A DNA stretch of 64,000 nt from an uncultured Collinsella sp. (lineage in GTDB: Bacteria; Actinomycetota; Coriobacteriia; Coriobacteriales; Coriobacteriaceae), in contig CAAEEX010000097.1 of NCBI GenBank assembly GCA_900755005.1, positions 1 through 64,000 of the forward strand, written 5' to 3'. Below, piece by piece: positions 19,333 through 27,339 of this stretch (position 1 is the first letter of the stretch; each line of letters opens with the position of its first letter). A model generated the notes under the pieces. It did no database searches, had not been told where the DNA came from, and was given only the letters and a program-made list of their open reading frames with translations. Made by a program: the position numbers and the translations under genes.

Positions 19333-19362
19333 TAAAACGCTTCATTTTATTGAAGCGTTTTA
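19333..19362. promoter_or_regulatory. Palindrome upstream of adhE
   Basis: AAAACGCTTCA (19334-19344) and TGAAGCGTTTT (19351-19361) form a perfect 11-bp stem with a six-base loop, followed on the plus strand by TAGTG. It could be a bidirectional terminator that shields adhE from RAYT-side transcription, or an operator. It does not match the Rex consensus. Confidence 0.5.
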
Positions 19363-19383
19363 GTGTGCCTTTTACGGGAATCT

Positions 19384-19414
19384 TACCGTTTACCGAATTA
19401 TTTCTTGCTATCAT
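19384..19414 (+). promoter_or_regulatory. adhE promoter region with TACCGTTTACCG
   Basis: TACCGTTTACCG occupies 19384-19395 and overlaps where the -35 should be for the -10 box TATCAT (19409-19414). The same 12-mer lies upstream of ppdK in the same orientation relative to the gene (43192-43203, reverse complement). Confidence 0.5.
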
Positions 19415-19454
19415 GCAAGACGTAGGGTAAATCTCCGATCGCAAGGAGACACAA

Positions 19455-22103
19455 ATGGTGAAAAAGTCACCGGAAAACACTACTCCCGCAATTGTGGACA
19501 ACGTAGAGGCGCTTGAGGCTAAGCTCGCTCAGATGCGAGAGGCCCAGGCGCTTTTTGCTACGTACACGCAGGAGCAGGTCGACAAGATCTTCTATGAGGC
19601 CGCCATGGCCGCCAACAAGGCTCGTATCCCGTTGGCGAAGATGGCCATCGAGGAGACCGGCCGCGGCGTTCTTGAGGACAAGGTCATCAAGAACCACTAC
19701 GCCGCAGAGTACATCTACAACGCTTACAAGAACACCAAGACCTGTGGTGTCCTGGAGCGCGACGAGGCTTATGGCATCACCAAGATCGCCGAGCCCATCG
19801 GTATCGTGGGCGCCGTCATCCCGACGACCAACCCCACCTCCACTGCGATCTTCAAGACGCTGATCAGCCTGAAGACCCGCAACGCCATCATCATCTCCCC
19901 GCACCCGGCTGCCGCCAAGTGCACCATCGCCGCCGCCAAGCTCGTGCTTGACGCCGCCGTCAAGGCCGGCGCCCCCGAGGGTATCATCGGCTGGGTCGAT
20001 GTCCCCTCCATCGAGCTGACCAACATGGTCATGCGCGACGTCGACATCATCCTCGCCACCGGTGGCCCGGGCATGGTCAAGGCCGCCTACTCCTCGGGCA
20101 AGCCCGCCCTGGGCGTTGGCGCCGGTAACACCCCGGTCGTCATCGACGACACCGCCGACGTGCTGCTCGCCGTCAACTCCATCATCCACTCCAAGACCTT
20201 CGACAACGGCATGATCTGCGCTTCCGAGCAGTCCGTGACCGTCATCGACACCATCTATGACCAGGTTAAGGCCGAGTTCCAGAAGCGCGGCTGCTATTTC
20301 GTCAAGCAGGGTGCCGAGATGGAGGCCCTGCGTGCCGCCATGTTCAAGAACGGCGCCCTCGATCACCGCATTCCCGGCATGGCTGCCGCCAAGATCGCCG
20401 AGCTCGCCGGCATCGAGGTTCCCGCCAAGACCAAGATCCTGATCGCCGAGGTCACCTCCACCGACCCCGCCAAGGAAGAGTTCTCCCACGAGAAGCTCTC
20501 CCCGGTCCTGGCCATGTATCACGCCAAGGACTTCCAGGAGGCCGTCGACAAGGCCGAGCACCTGGTGCTCGCCGGTGGCCCGGGCCACACCGCCTCTCTG
20601 TACGTGCACCCCGCCCAGGCCGAGAAGATCAGCCTGTTCGAGCACGTCATGAAGGCCTGCCGTATCGTCATCAATACCCCGTCCTCGCACGGCGGCATCG
20701 GTGATCTGTACAACTTTGGCATGAAGCCGTCTCTGACCCTGGGCTGCGGCTCCTGGGGCGGCAACTCCGTCTCCGAGAACGTTGGGGTGAAGCACTTGAT
20801 CAACGTTAAGACTGTGGCCGAGCGCCGTGAGAACATGCTGTGGTTCCGCGCTCCCGAGAAGGTCTACTTCAAGAAGGGTTCCACGCCCGTCGCCCTCGAC
20901 GAGCTCGGTACCGTCATGGGCAAGAAGCGCGCCTTCATCGTCACCGACCAGTTCCTCTTCAAGAATGGCAACACCCGCGCCATCGAGGCCAAGCTCGACG
21001 AGATGGGCATCGCCCACGACTGCTTCTACGACGTCGAGCCCGATCCGTCGCTGCAGTGCGCACGTCGCGGCGCCAAGCAGATGGCTCTCTTTGAGCCGGA
21101 CGTCATCATCGCCGTCGGCGGTGGCTCCGCTATGGACGCCGGCAAGATCATGTGGATGATGTACGAGCACCCCGAGTGCAAGTTTGAGGACATGGCCATG
21201 GACTTCATGGACATCCGCAAGCGTATCTTCACTTTCCCCGAGATGGGCAAGAAGGCCTACTTCGTCGCCGTCCCGACCTCTTCGGGTACCGGCTCCGAGT
21301 GCACGCCGTTCGCCATCATCACCGACAAGGAGACCGGCATCAAGTGGCCGCTCGCCGACTACGCGCTGCTCCCCAACATGGCTATCGTCGACGCCGACAA
21401 CTGCATGACCGCCCCGCGCGGCCTGACCGCTGCCTCCGGCATCGACGTCATGACCCACGCCATCGAGTCCTACGTCTCCATCATGGCTTCCGACTACACC
21501 AAGGGCCTCTCCGAGCGCGCTGCCAAGCTCGTCTTCGAGAACCTGCCCTCCAGCTTCACGAACGGCGCCAAGGACCCGCACGCCCGCGAGGAGATGCACA
21601 ACGCCTCCTGCATGGCCGGTATGGCCTTCGCCAACGCCTTCCTGGGCCTCAACCACTCCATGGCCCACAAGCTCGGCGCCTTCCATCACCTGCCCCACGG
21701 CCTCGCAAACGCTGTCATCCTGACCCGCGTCATGCGCTACAACGCCGCCGAGGCTCCCGTCAAGATGGGTACCTTCTCCCAGTATCCTTACCCCAACGCG
21801 CTGCACAACTACGCCGAGATGGCCAAGTACTGCGGCATCGAGGGCAAGGACGACAAGGAGGTCTTCGAGAACTTCATCACGAAGCTCGAGGAACTCAAGG
21901 ACTTCATCGGCGTCAAGAAGACCATCGCCGACTACGGTGTTGACGAGCAGTACTTCCTCGATACCCTCGACGAGATGACCGAGCAGGCATTCAACGACCA
22001 GTGCACCGGCGCCAACCCGCGCTACCCGCTCATGAGCGAGATCAAGGAGCTCTACCTGGACGCCTACTACGGCCGCGAGCCTCAGGACTACGCCGTCTGC
22101 TAG
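19455..22103 (+). CDS. adhE: Bifunctional acetaldehyde-CoA / alcohol dehydrogenase AdhE
   Basis: Turns acetyl-CoA into ethanol in two NADH-dependent steps, regenerating NAD in fermentation. The 882-residue fusion has an N-terminal aldehyde dehydrogenase with GAGN (222-225) and nucleophile C255 (FDNGMICASEQ), a linker, and a C-terminal iron-dependent alcohol dehydrogenase with GGGSAMDAGK for NAD and the iron ligands in the region HSMAHKLGAFHHLPHG (about 733-748). AdhE typically forms spirosome filaments. AAGGAG lies upstream of ATG. The gene is GC-rich and highly codon-biased, implying high expression; that bias also creates a full-length antisense open frame. Confidence 0.97.
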   Translation: MVKKSPENTTPAIVDNVEALEAKLAQMREAQALFATYTQEQVDKIFYEAAMAANKARIPLAKMAIEETGRGVLEDKVIKNHYAAEYIYNAYKNTKTCGVLERDEAYGITKIAEPIGIVGAVIPTTNPTSTAIFKTLISLKTRNAIIISPHPAAAKCTIAAAKLVLDAAVKAGAPEGIIGWVDVPSIELTNMVMRDVDIILATGGPGMVKAAYSSGKPALGVGAGNTPVVIDDTADVLLAVNSIIHSKTFDNGMICASEQSVTVIDTIYDQVKAEFQKRGCYFVKQGAEMEALRAAMFKNGALDHRIPGMAAAKIAELAGIEVPAKTKILIAEVTSTDPAKEEFSHEKLSPVLAMYHAKDFQEAVDKAEHLVLAGGPGHTASLYVHPAQAEKISLFEHVMKACRIVINTPSSHGGIGDLYNFGMKPSLTLGCGSWGGNSVSENVGVKHLINVKTVAERRENMLWFRAPEKVYFKKGSTPVALDELGTVMGKKRAFIVTDQFLFKNGNTRAIEAKLDEMGIAHDCFYDVEPDPSLQCARRGAKQMALFEPDVIIAVGGGSAMDAGKIMWMMYEHPECKFEDMAMDFMDIRKRIFTFPEMGKKAYFVAVPTSSGTGSECTPFAIITDKETGIKWPLADYALLPNMAIVDADNCMTAPRGLTAASGIDVMTHAIESYVSIMASDYTKGLSERAAKLVFENLPSSFTNGAKDPHAREEMHNASCMAGMAFANAFLGLNHSMAHKLGAFHHLPHGLANAVILTRVMRYNAAEAPVKMGTFSQYPYPNALHNYAEMAKYCGIEGKDDKEVFENFITKLEELKDFIGVKKTIADYGVDEQYFLDTLDEMTEQAFNDQCTGANPRYPLMSEIKELYLDAYYGREPQDYAVC

Positions 22104-22120
22104 TTTTAGCACGGTTTTTA

Positions 22121-22159
22121 ACGGCGGGGGTGCACGGGTGTTTCACACACCCCCGCCGT
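22121..22159 (+). terminator. Hairpin between adhE and the kinase gene
   Basis: ACGGCGGGGGTG (22121-22132) pairs with CACCCCCGCCGT (22148-22159). No T run follows (GTCGCTTC), so it may be a weak terminator or an mRNA-stabilising stem at the adhE 3' end rather than a full stop. Confidence 0.45.
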
Positions 22160-22191
22160 CGCTTCTATCGCATCGTTGAAAGGATGCAACC

Positions 22192-22956
22192 ATGCTGCTA
22201 CCCGATTCCAAGACCGAGCTCGTCCGCCGTGGCAACAAGGTCGTTTACGACCTGGGCGACAAGATCGTCAAGGTCTTTAACGAGACCAAGCCTGTCTCCG
22301 ACGTGTTCAACGAGGCTTTGAATCTTGCCCGCATCAATGAGTGCGGCATCCGCAGCCCCAAGGCTCTCGAGGTTTCCCAGCTCGAGAACGCCAACGGCTG
22401 GGCGCTCGTGACCGAGAAGGTTCCGGGCACCACCCTTGCCGAGAAGATGACTGCCGAGCCCCAGCGCTTTGGTGAGTACCTCGAGATGTTCGTCGACCTC
22501 CAGATCGAGATCCACGGCTACACCTCCCCGCTGCTCAACCGTCAGCGCGACAAGTTCGCCCGCATGATCGACAGCCTTGATCAGCTCAATGCCACCACGC
22601 GCTACAACCTTCAGGAGCGTCTGGACGGCATGACCAAGGAGTTTAAGGTCTGCCACGGCGACTTCAACCCCTCCAACGTCATCGTCGGCGACGACGGCCA
22701 GCTCTATGTGTGCGACTGGGCACACGCCACCCAGGGCTCCCCTGCTGCCGACGTTGCCACCACCTACCTGCTCTTCGCCCTCAACAGCAAGGACCAGGCT
22801 GAGGCCTACCTGGAGCTCTACTGCGACCGCGCCGACATGCCCATGCAGGTCGTGCGTCAGTGGACGAGCATCGTCGCCGCTTCCGAGCTCGCTCGTAAGC
22901 GCAACGTGAACGATGAGTTCCTGAAGAACTGGATCGACGTCGTCGATTATCAGTAA
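22192..22956 (+). CDS. Aminoglycoside phosphotransferase-fold kinase, substrate unknown
   Basis: The 254-residue protein has the APH/choline-kinase catalytic motif VCHGDFNPSNVIV and the metal-binding YVCDWAHATQG, the equivalents of HGDxxxxN and DxD in the family, with an N-terminal ATP-binding lobe (KIVKVFNE). The substrate cannot be told; APH-fold kinases act on aminoglycosides, choline, homoserine, fructosamines and others. It is 88 bp after adhE on the same strand with its own AAAGGA site and a strong terminator behind it, so it may share adhE transcription. I see no reason to call it a resistance gene. Confidence 0.75.
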   Translation: MLLPDSKTELVRRGNKVVYDLGDKIVKVFNETKPVSDVFNEALNLARINECGIRSPKALEVSQLENANGWALVTEKVPGTTLAEKMTAEPQRFGEYLEMFVDLQIEIHGYTSPLLNRQRDKFARMIDSLDQLNATTRYNLQERLDGMTKEFKVCHGDFNPSNVIVGDDGQLYVCDWAHATQGSPAADVATTYLLFALNSKDQAEAYLELYCDRADMPMQVVRQWTSIVAASELARKRNVNDEFLKNWIDVVDYQ

Positions 22957-22988
22957 TATCTGAGCGATTTATTTCGCATCGGAGGCAC

Positions 22989-23034
22989 AAGGAAAACCCC
23001 GCAGCTCATATGGGCTGTGGGGTTTTCCTTTTAG
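22989..23034 (+). terminator. Intrinsic terminator after the kinase gene
   Basis: AAGGAAAACCCCGCAGC (22989-23005) pairs with GCTGTGGGGTTTTCCTT (23014-23030) with one G-U pair, followed by TT. The A/T-rich arm may let it work in both directions. Confidence 0.88.
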
Positions 23035-23051
23035 ATATTGAGAATGCTACA

Positions 23052-23104
23052 AGATAAAAGGACGGCCCCGCATCTCCCCGATCTGGAGAAATGCGGGGCC
23101 GTCC
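23052..23104 (-). terminator. Intrinsic terminator after proS
   Basis: GGACGGCCCCGCAT (23060-23073) pairs with ATGCGGGGCCGTCC (23091-23104), with an inner CTCC/GGAG stem. On the minus strand TTTTATCTTG follows. It ends the long rpsB-to-proS gene string 30 bp after the proS stop. Confidence 0.9.
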
Positions 23105-23134
23105 CACATATCGAACTACAAGCGAAATCGTCGA

Positions 23135-24856
23135 TTAGCGGCGTGCTGCCTTCACAAGCTCGGCAACCTTAGCGACGATCTCGTCGATCGCCACGTCCTC
23201 GCGCTCGCCCGTGGCACGGTCCTTGAGCTCAACGGTGCCATTCTTAAGGCCGCGCTTGCCCAGAACCACCTGATACGGGAAGCCCATGAGGTCGTTATCG
23301 GCAAACTTAAAGCCGGGACGCTCATCGCGGTCGTCGACGACGACCTCGATACCCTCGGCGCACAGGCCATCAACAATCTGCTCGCAGACGGTAGCGCACT
23401 CTTCCTTCTTGGGGTCAAGCGGAATCACCGCGACCTCGTACGGGGCAACGGAGACCGGCCAGACGATACCGTGCTCGTCGTTGTGCTGCTCCACGACGGC
23501 AGCAAGCGAGCGCGACACGCCCACGCCGTAGCAACCCATGATAAGCGGCTTCTCCTTGCCGTCCTCGTCCATAAAGGTGGCACCCATGGCCTCGGAATAC
23601 TTGGTGCCCAGCTGGAAGACCTGGGAAACCTCGATACCGCGGGTAGCAGAAAGCGGCTTGCCGCAATGCGGGCAGGGATCACCGGCAACGACGGTAACCA
23701 GGTCGGCCCACTCGTCGACGGTAAAGTCCCGCTCGGGGCAGGCACCGGTAAAGTGATAGTCGACCTCATTGGCGCCACAGGCCCACTGCTTGGACTCGCG
23801 CAGGCTCTCGTCACACACCAGACGGATACCCTCGGGCAGGTTGACCGGTCCGATAAAGCCCTTGTGCAGACCGTTCGCCTGAAGCTCCTCGTCGGTCATC
23901 ATGCGATAGCCCTTGCCAAAGACATGCTCGGCCTTGCAGTCATTGAGCTCGTGGTCGCCCGGAACAATGGCCACGACGGGCTTGCCCTCGGCGTCGATGA
24001 GTGCCAGAGACTTGCGCGTGCCGTTCTCGGGGAAGCCGAAGAACTTGGCAACGGCCTCGATGGTGCCCATGCCCGGAGTCTCGACCTTGGTAAGCGCACC
24101 GTCGCCAGGACCCTCGGTCACAACGACCTTGGTGCTTGCGGCCTCGTCATCGGCAGCAAAGCCGCAATCGTCGCAGTAGACGAGCGAAGCCTCGCCGGCG
24201 TCGGCCAAAGCCATGTACTCGACGGAGGTATCGCCACCGATCTCGCCGGAGTCGGCGACAACGGGCAGAGCCTTGATGTAGCAGCGCTCGCAAATGTTGG
24301 CATAGGCCTGCTTCATCTTGTCGTACTCCTCCTGCAGGCTCTCCTGCGTAGCAGAGAAGCTGTAGGCGTCCTTCATGATGAACTCGCGACCGCGCATCAG
24401 GCCAAAACGGGGACGGAACTCGTCGCGGAACTTATCCTGAATGTGATAGAGGTTCACTGGCAGCTGCTTGTAGGAACGCAACTCATTGCGCACCAGGGCA
24501 GTCACGGTCTCCTCGTGCGTGGGTCCGAGCACAAACTCGCGGCCGTGGCGGTCATCAAAGCGCACAAGCTCCTTGCCATAGGCGTCGATGCGGCCGGACT
24601 CACGCCACAACTCGGCATCGACCATGATGGGCATCATAAGCTCCTGGGCGCCGGCAGCGTCCATCTCGTCGCGCACGATATTCTCGATCTTGCGGATCGA
24701 GCGCCAAGCAAGCGGCAGGTAGGAATACAGACCGGCGGCCTCTTTGCGGATCATGCCGGCACGGAGCAGCAGGCGGTGGCTGGCGAGCTCAGCGTCCGCC
24801 GGATCCTCTTTAAGCGTCGGCGCATAGAGCTTAGACATATACATTGCTCGAGTCAT
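23135..24856 (-). CDS. proS: Prolyl-tRNA synthetase, bacterial type
   Basis: Charges tRNA-Pro. The 573-residue class II synthetase contains motif 1 near LPLAWRSIRKIENIVRDEMD, motif 2 around FRDEFRPRFGLMRGREF, the INS editing insertion (about 220-400) that clears Ala-tRNA-Pro, motif 3 MGCYGVGVSR and an anticodon-binding C-terminus. The ATG directly follows the ispG TAA, with GAGGAG inside the ispG end, indicating coupling. Confidence 0.96.
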   Translation of the reverse strand: MTRAMYMSKLYAPTLKEDPADAELASHRLLLRAGMIRKEAAGLYSYLPLAWRSIRKIENIVRDEMDAAGAQELMMPIMVDAELWRESGRIDAYGKELVRFDDRHGREFVLGPTHEETVTALVRNELRSYKQLPVNLYHIQDKFRDEFRPRFGLMRGREFIMKDAYSFSATQESLQEEYDKMKQAYANICERCYIKALPVVADSGEIGGDTSVEYMALADAGEASLVYCDDCGFAADDEAASTKVVVTEGPGDGALTKVETPGMGTIEAVAKFFGFPENGTRKSLALIDAEGKPVVAIVPGDHELNDCKAEHVFGKGYRMMTDEELQANGLHKGFIGPVNLPEGIRLVCDESLRESKQWACGANEVDYHFTGACPERDFTVDEWADLVTVVAGDPCPHCGKPLSATRGIEVSQVFQLGTKYSEAMGATFMDEDGKEKPLIMGCYGVGVSRSLAAVVEQHNDEHGIVWPVSVAPYEVAVIPLDPKKEECATVCEQIVDGLCAEGIEVVVDDRDERPGFKFADNDLMGFPYQVVLGKRGLKNGTVELKDRATGEREDVAIDEIVAKVAELVKAARR

Positions 24857-25939
24857 TTACTTCTCCTCAATAAGTTTGTCGACCTCGGCCATAAGCGCGT
24901 CGACAATTTGATCCTCAGCTACTTTACCAATGATCTGGCCATGCGAAAAGAGCAGGCCCTGACCTCGTCCACAGGCCACGCCTAGGTCGGCGTCGGAAGC
25001 CTCGCCGGGGCCATTAACGGCACACCCCATCACGGCGATCGAAAGCGGCGCGGAGTAGTTCTTAAGCCGCTCGGTGACCTCCTCGGCAATGGGAATAAGG
25101 TTAACCTGGCAGCGAGCGCACGTAGGGCACGAGACAATCTCGGGACCACGGCGGCGCAGGCCCAGCGACTGCAGAATACCCCAGGCGACCGGCGGCTCCT
25201 CGACCGGATCGGCCGTGAGCGACACACGCATGGTGTCACCGATGCCTTCGGAAAGCAAGATACCCAAGCCTACAGAGCTCTTGATGGTGCCCTGGAGCTT
25301 GGTACCCGCCTCCGTCACGCCCAGGTGAAGCGGAACATGCGGTATCTCGCGCGACAGAGCGCGATAGGTATCAAGCGTCGTCTGTACGCTATGGGCCTTG
25401 GCGGAAAGCACGATGTTGGTAAACCCACGGTCCTCAAAGTGCCGCACAAAGCGCTCGCTCGACATCACGAGCTTCTCGGGCTGCGTGAGGTCGTCGCGCT
25501 CGGCGATATCCTGCTCAAGCGAGCCGGCGTTGACGCCGATGCGAATCGCACAGCCCGCAGCGCCGGCAGCGTCGATGACGGCATCGACCTTGGCCCAATC
25601 GCCAATGTTGCCGGGATTGATGCGGAGCTTGGCGGCACCGGCCTCAACGGCACCAATGGCGAGCTTATGGTTAAAGTGGATATCAGCGACAATCGGCACC
25701 GGAGACTCGGCACAGATGGTGCGGAAACCCTCAAGCGCGGCCTCGGTGGGCACGCTCACACGCACGATATCGCAGCCAGCCTGCGCCAACGCGCACACTT
25801 GCGCAAGCGTTGCCTGGGCATCAGCGGTATCGGTGCAGGTCATGGATTGGACCACCACCGGCGCGCCGCCACCGATCTGCACACCGCCCACATGCACGGG
25901 GCGCGTCAACTCGCGAGGCAAAGGATGGGATAAAGACAA
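24857..25939 (-). CDS. ispG: 4-hydroxy-3-methylbut-2-enyl diphosphate synthase (IspG)
   Basis: [4Fe-4S] enzyme of the MEP isoprenoid pathway. The 360-residue protein carries the cluster cysteines in SCPTCARC and MGCAVNGPGEA and the barrel motif VQSMTCTDT. I place the start at TTG 25939 because GGGGAG sits eight bases upstream and the family starts here. A GTG at 25948 is too close to that site, and the reading to 26026 runs into rseP. It lies between rseP and proS, downstream of dxr, another MEP gene. Confidence 0.92.
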   Translation of the reverse strand: MSLSHPLPRELTRPVHVGGVQIGGGAPVVVQSMTCTDTADAQATLAQVCALAQAGCDIVRVSVPTEAALEGFRTICAESPVPIVADIHFNHKLAIGAVEAGAAKLRINPGNIGDWAKVDAVIDAAGAAGCAIRIGVNAGSLEQDIAERDDLTQPEKLVMSSERFVRHFEDRGFTNIVLSAKAHSVQTTLDTYRALSREIPHVPLHLGVTEAGTKLQGTIKSSVGLGILLSEGIGDTMRVSLTADPVEEPPVAWGILQSLGLRRRGPEIVSCPTCARCQVNLIPIAEEVTERLKNYSAPLSIAVMGCAVNGPGEASDADLGVACGRGQGLLFSHGQIIGKVAEDQIVDALMAEVDKLIEEK

Positions 25940-25952
25940 TCCAAACACTCCC

Positions 25953-27314
25953 CTACAGAATAAATCGAAGGATGTCGGAACGAAGCATATAGACAAACAG
26001 CAGCGCAAAGAGCGCGATGCCCACATAGCTCACAATCGTCTGGACCTTGAGCGGAAGCTCGCGGCCCGCAATCTTTTGAATGATCTCGATGACCAGCTTG
26101 CCGCCATCGAGTGGTGGGATGGGCAGCAGGTTCATAAAGCCAAGCGAGAACGAAATGAGCGCGGCAAACGACAGGAACGTTACGGGGCCGGCAGCAGCAG
26201 CCTGTGAGGACATAACGCTAATACCCACGATCGAAGAAGACTGATCGAGAATCTCCATCGTATGCTGCGGCTGGAGTAGGCGCATCACGCCATCCGCTGT
26301 CTGCACGACATAGGAGAATGACAGACGCGCCGAGGTGATCGGGTCTAAACGGACCACCTGCGTAGAGGCATACACACCTAGGCGCTCGTCCTCTTTGAGC
26401 GCAACCGTGGTCGAATGCTGCTTGCCGTCACGCTCGTACTCGATGGCGATATCGTCCTTACCGGCGGCCTTGCCGATAGCATCGTAAACGTCAATCCAGG
26501 TAGAGCACGATACTCCGTCAACCGAAAGAATCGCGTCACCGCCCTCGATACCCGCCTTGGCGGCAATAGACCCCTCGTCAACGTGACCGATCACGTTGGT
26601 ATCCATCGGCACGGTGACACCCGCAATGGAATAGATACTCATAAGGAGCAAAAAGCCCGTCAAGATATTGACAATAATGCCCGCGAGGAGCATAAAGGCG
26701 CGCTTGAGAAAGCCCTGGCCAAGATAGGTGTGCGAACGCTCCTGTGCAAGGAACTCGGCCTCGCCGCACGGCAGCTCCCACACATCGCCCTCGGCAGTTG
26801 AATGTTCGCGATCGAAACGGCGGCCGTCAAAGGTGGTGTAACCCGCCGCATCTCGCGGCAGCGTCTGATACTTGGTGGGATAGTAGCTCGGCGAGGGCTT
26901 CTCCCCTTCCTCATACCAGGGTGCGATGGAACCCCAGCCCAGCAACAGGGCGCATGCCTCGAGCACATCCTCCTCGGAAAGCTCAAGCTCGACAGCAAGG
27001 TCGGCCACGGTCACGCGACCATGACGATAGATAGCCGCGAGCACGCGATCGGCACACGAGACGTCGGTCGGATCCATACCGCAGATGGCAGCGTAGCCAC
27101 CCAGCAGCAGCGGCGTCACGCCAAACTTGGTGCCGATACGACGCGACGTGTAATGGATGTCAAAGCGGCACGGCAGGCCCAAAAAGAACTCGGTCACACG
27201 GACGCCGCAGGCACGCGCCGCCAAAAAGTGGCCGCCCTCGTGCAAAAACACGAGGACGGAAAGCATCAGCAGGCCCCAAAAGACCGATGAGAGAACGCTC
27301 AGAACAGTATCCAT
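25953..27314 (-). CDS. rseP: Site-2 protease family M50 metalloprotease with an unusual insertion
   Basis: Intramembrane zinc protease of the RseP/RasP type, cleaving membrane-anchored regulators or signal peptides. The 453-residue protein has HExxH as HEGGH (25-29) in the first membrane helix, a PDZ domain (about 236-310), the second metal-ligand motif NLLPIPPLDGGKL and a C-terminal helix pair. Between the GGY segment (72-74) and the second helix (about 203) lie about 130 residues instead of the usual few tens. Part of this (about 88-130) reads like a small winged-helix fold. The ATG at 27314 has no close ribosome site; a TTG at 27329 is the alternative. Context: dxr-rseP-ispG, as in many bacteria. 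Confidence 0.88.
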   Translation of the reverse strand: MDTVLSVLSSVFWGLLMLSVLVFLHEGGHFLAARACGVRVTEFFLGLPCRFDIHYTSRRIGTKFGVTPLLLGGYAAICGMDPTDVSCADRVLAAIYRHGRVTVADLAVELELSEEDVLEACALLLGWGSIAPWYEEGEKPSPSYYPTKYQTLPRDAAGYTTFDGRRFDREHSTAEGDVWELPCGEAEFLAQERSHTYLGQGFLKRAFMLLAGIIVNILTGFLLLMSIYSIAGVTVPMDTNVIGHVDEGSIAAKAGIEGGDAILSVDGVSCSTWIDVYDAIGKAAGKDDIAIEYERDGKQHSTTVALKEDERLGVYASTQVVRLDPITSARLSFSYVVQTADGVMRLLQPQHTMEILDQSSSIVGISVMSSQAAAAGPVTFLSFAALISFSLGFMNLLPIPPLDGGKLVIEIIQKIAGRELPLKVQTIVSYVGIALFALLFVYMLRSDILRFIL

Positions 27315-27339
27315 AAATCGAAAAAGCAATCCTTATGGG

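Noticed and set aside
19333..19414. Rex operator controlling adhE
   Set aside because: No TTGTGA-N6-TCACAA-like palindrome is present; the palindrome seen has a different sequence.
19467..22112. An 881-codon open frame antisense to the whole adhE gene
   Set aside because: It is a mirror of strong codon bias (third-position G/C) in adhE; its predicted protein is low-complexity Val/Leu/Gly/Asp with no family match and no promoter or ribosome site.
22192..22956. Aminoglycoside resistance gene
   Set aside because: Only the general APH kinase motifs are present, and nothing mobile lies directly around it. The RAYT element is on the other side of adhE.
23471..24985. A 504-codon plus-strand frame antisense to proS
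   Set aside because: Shadow of proS; it crosses into ispG and has no recognisable domain.
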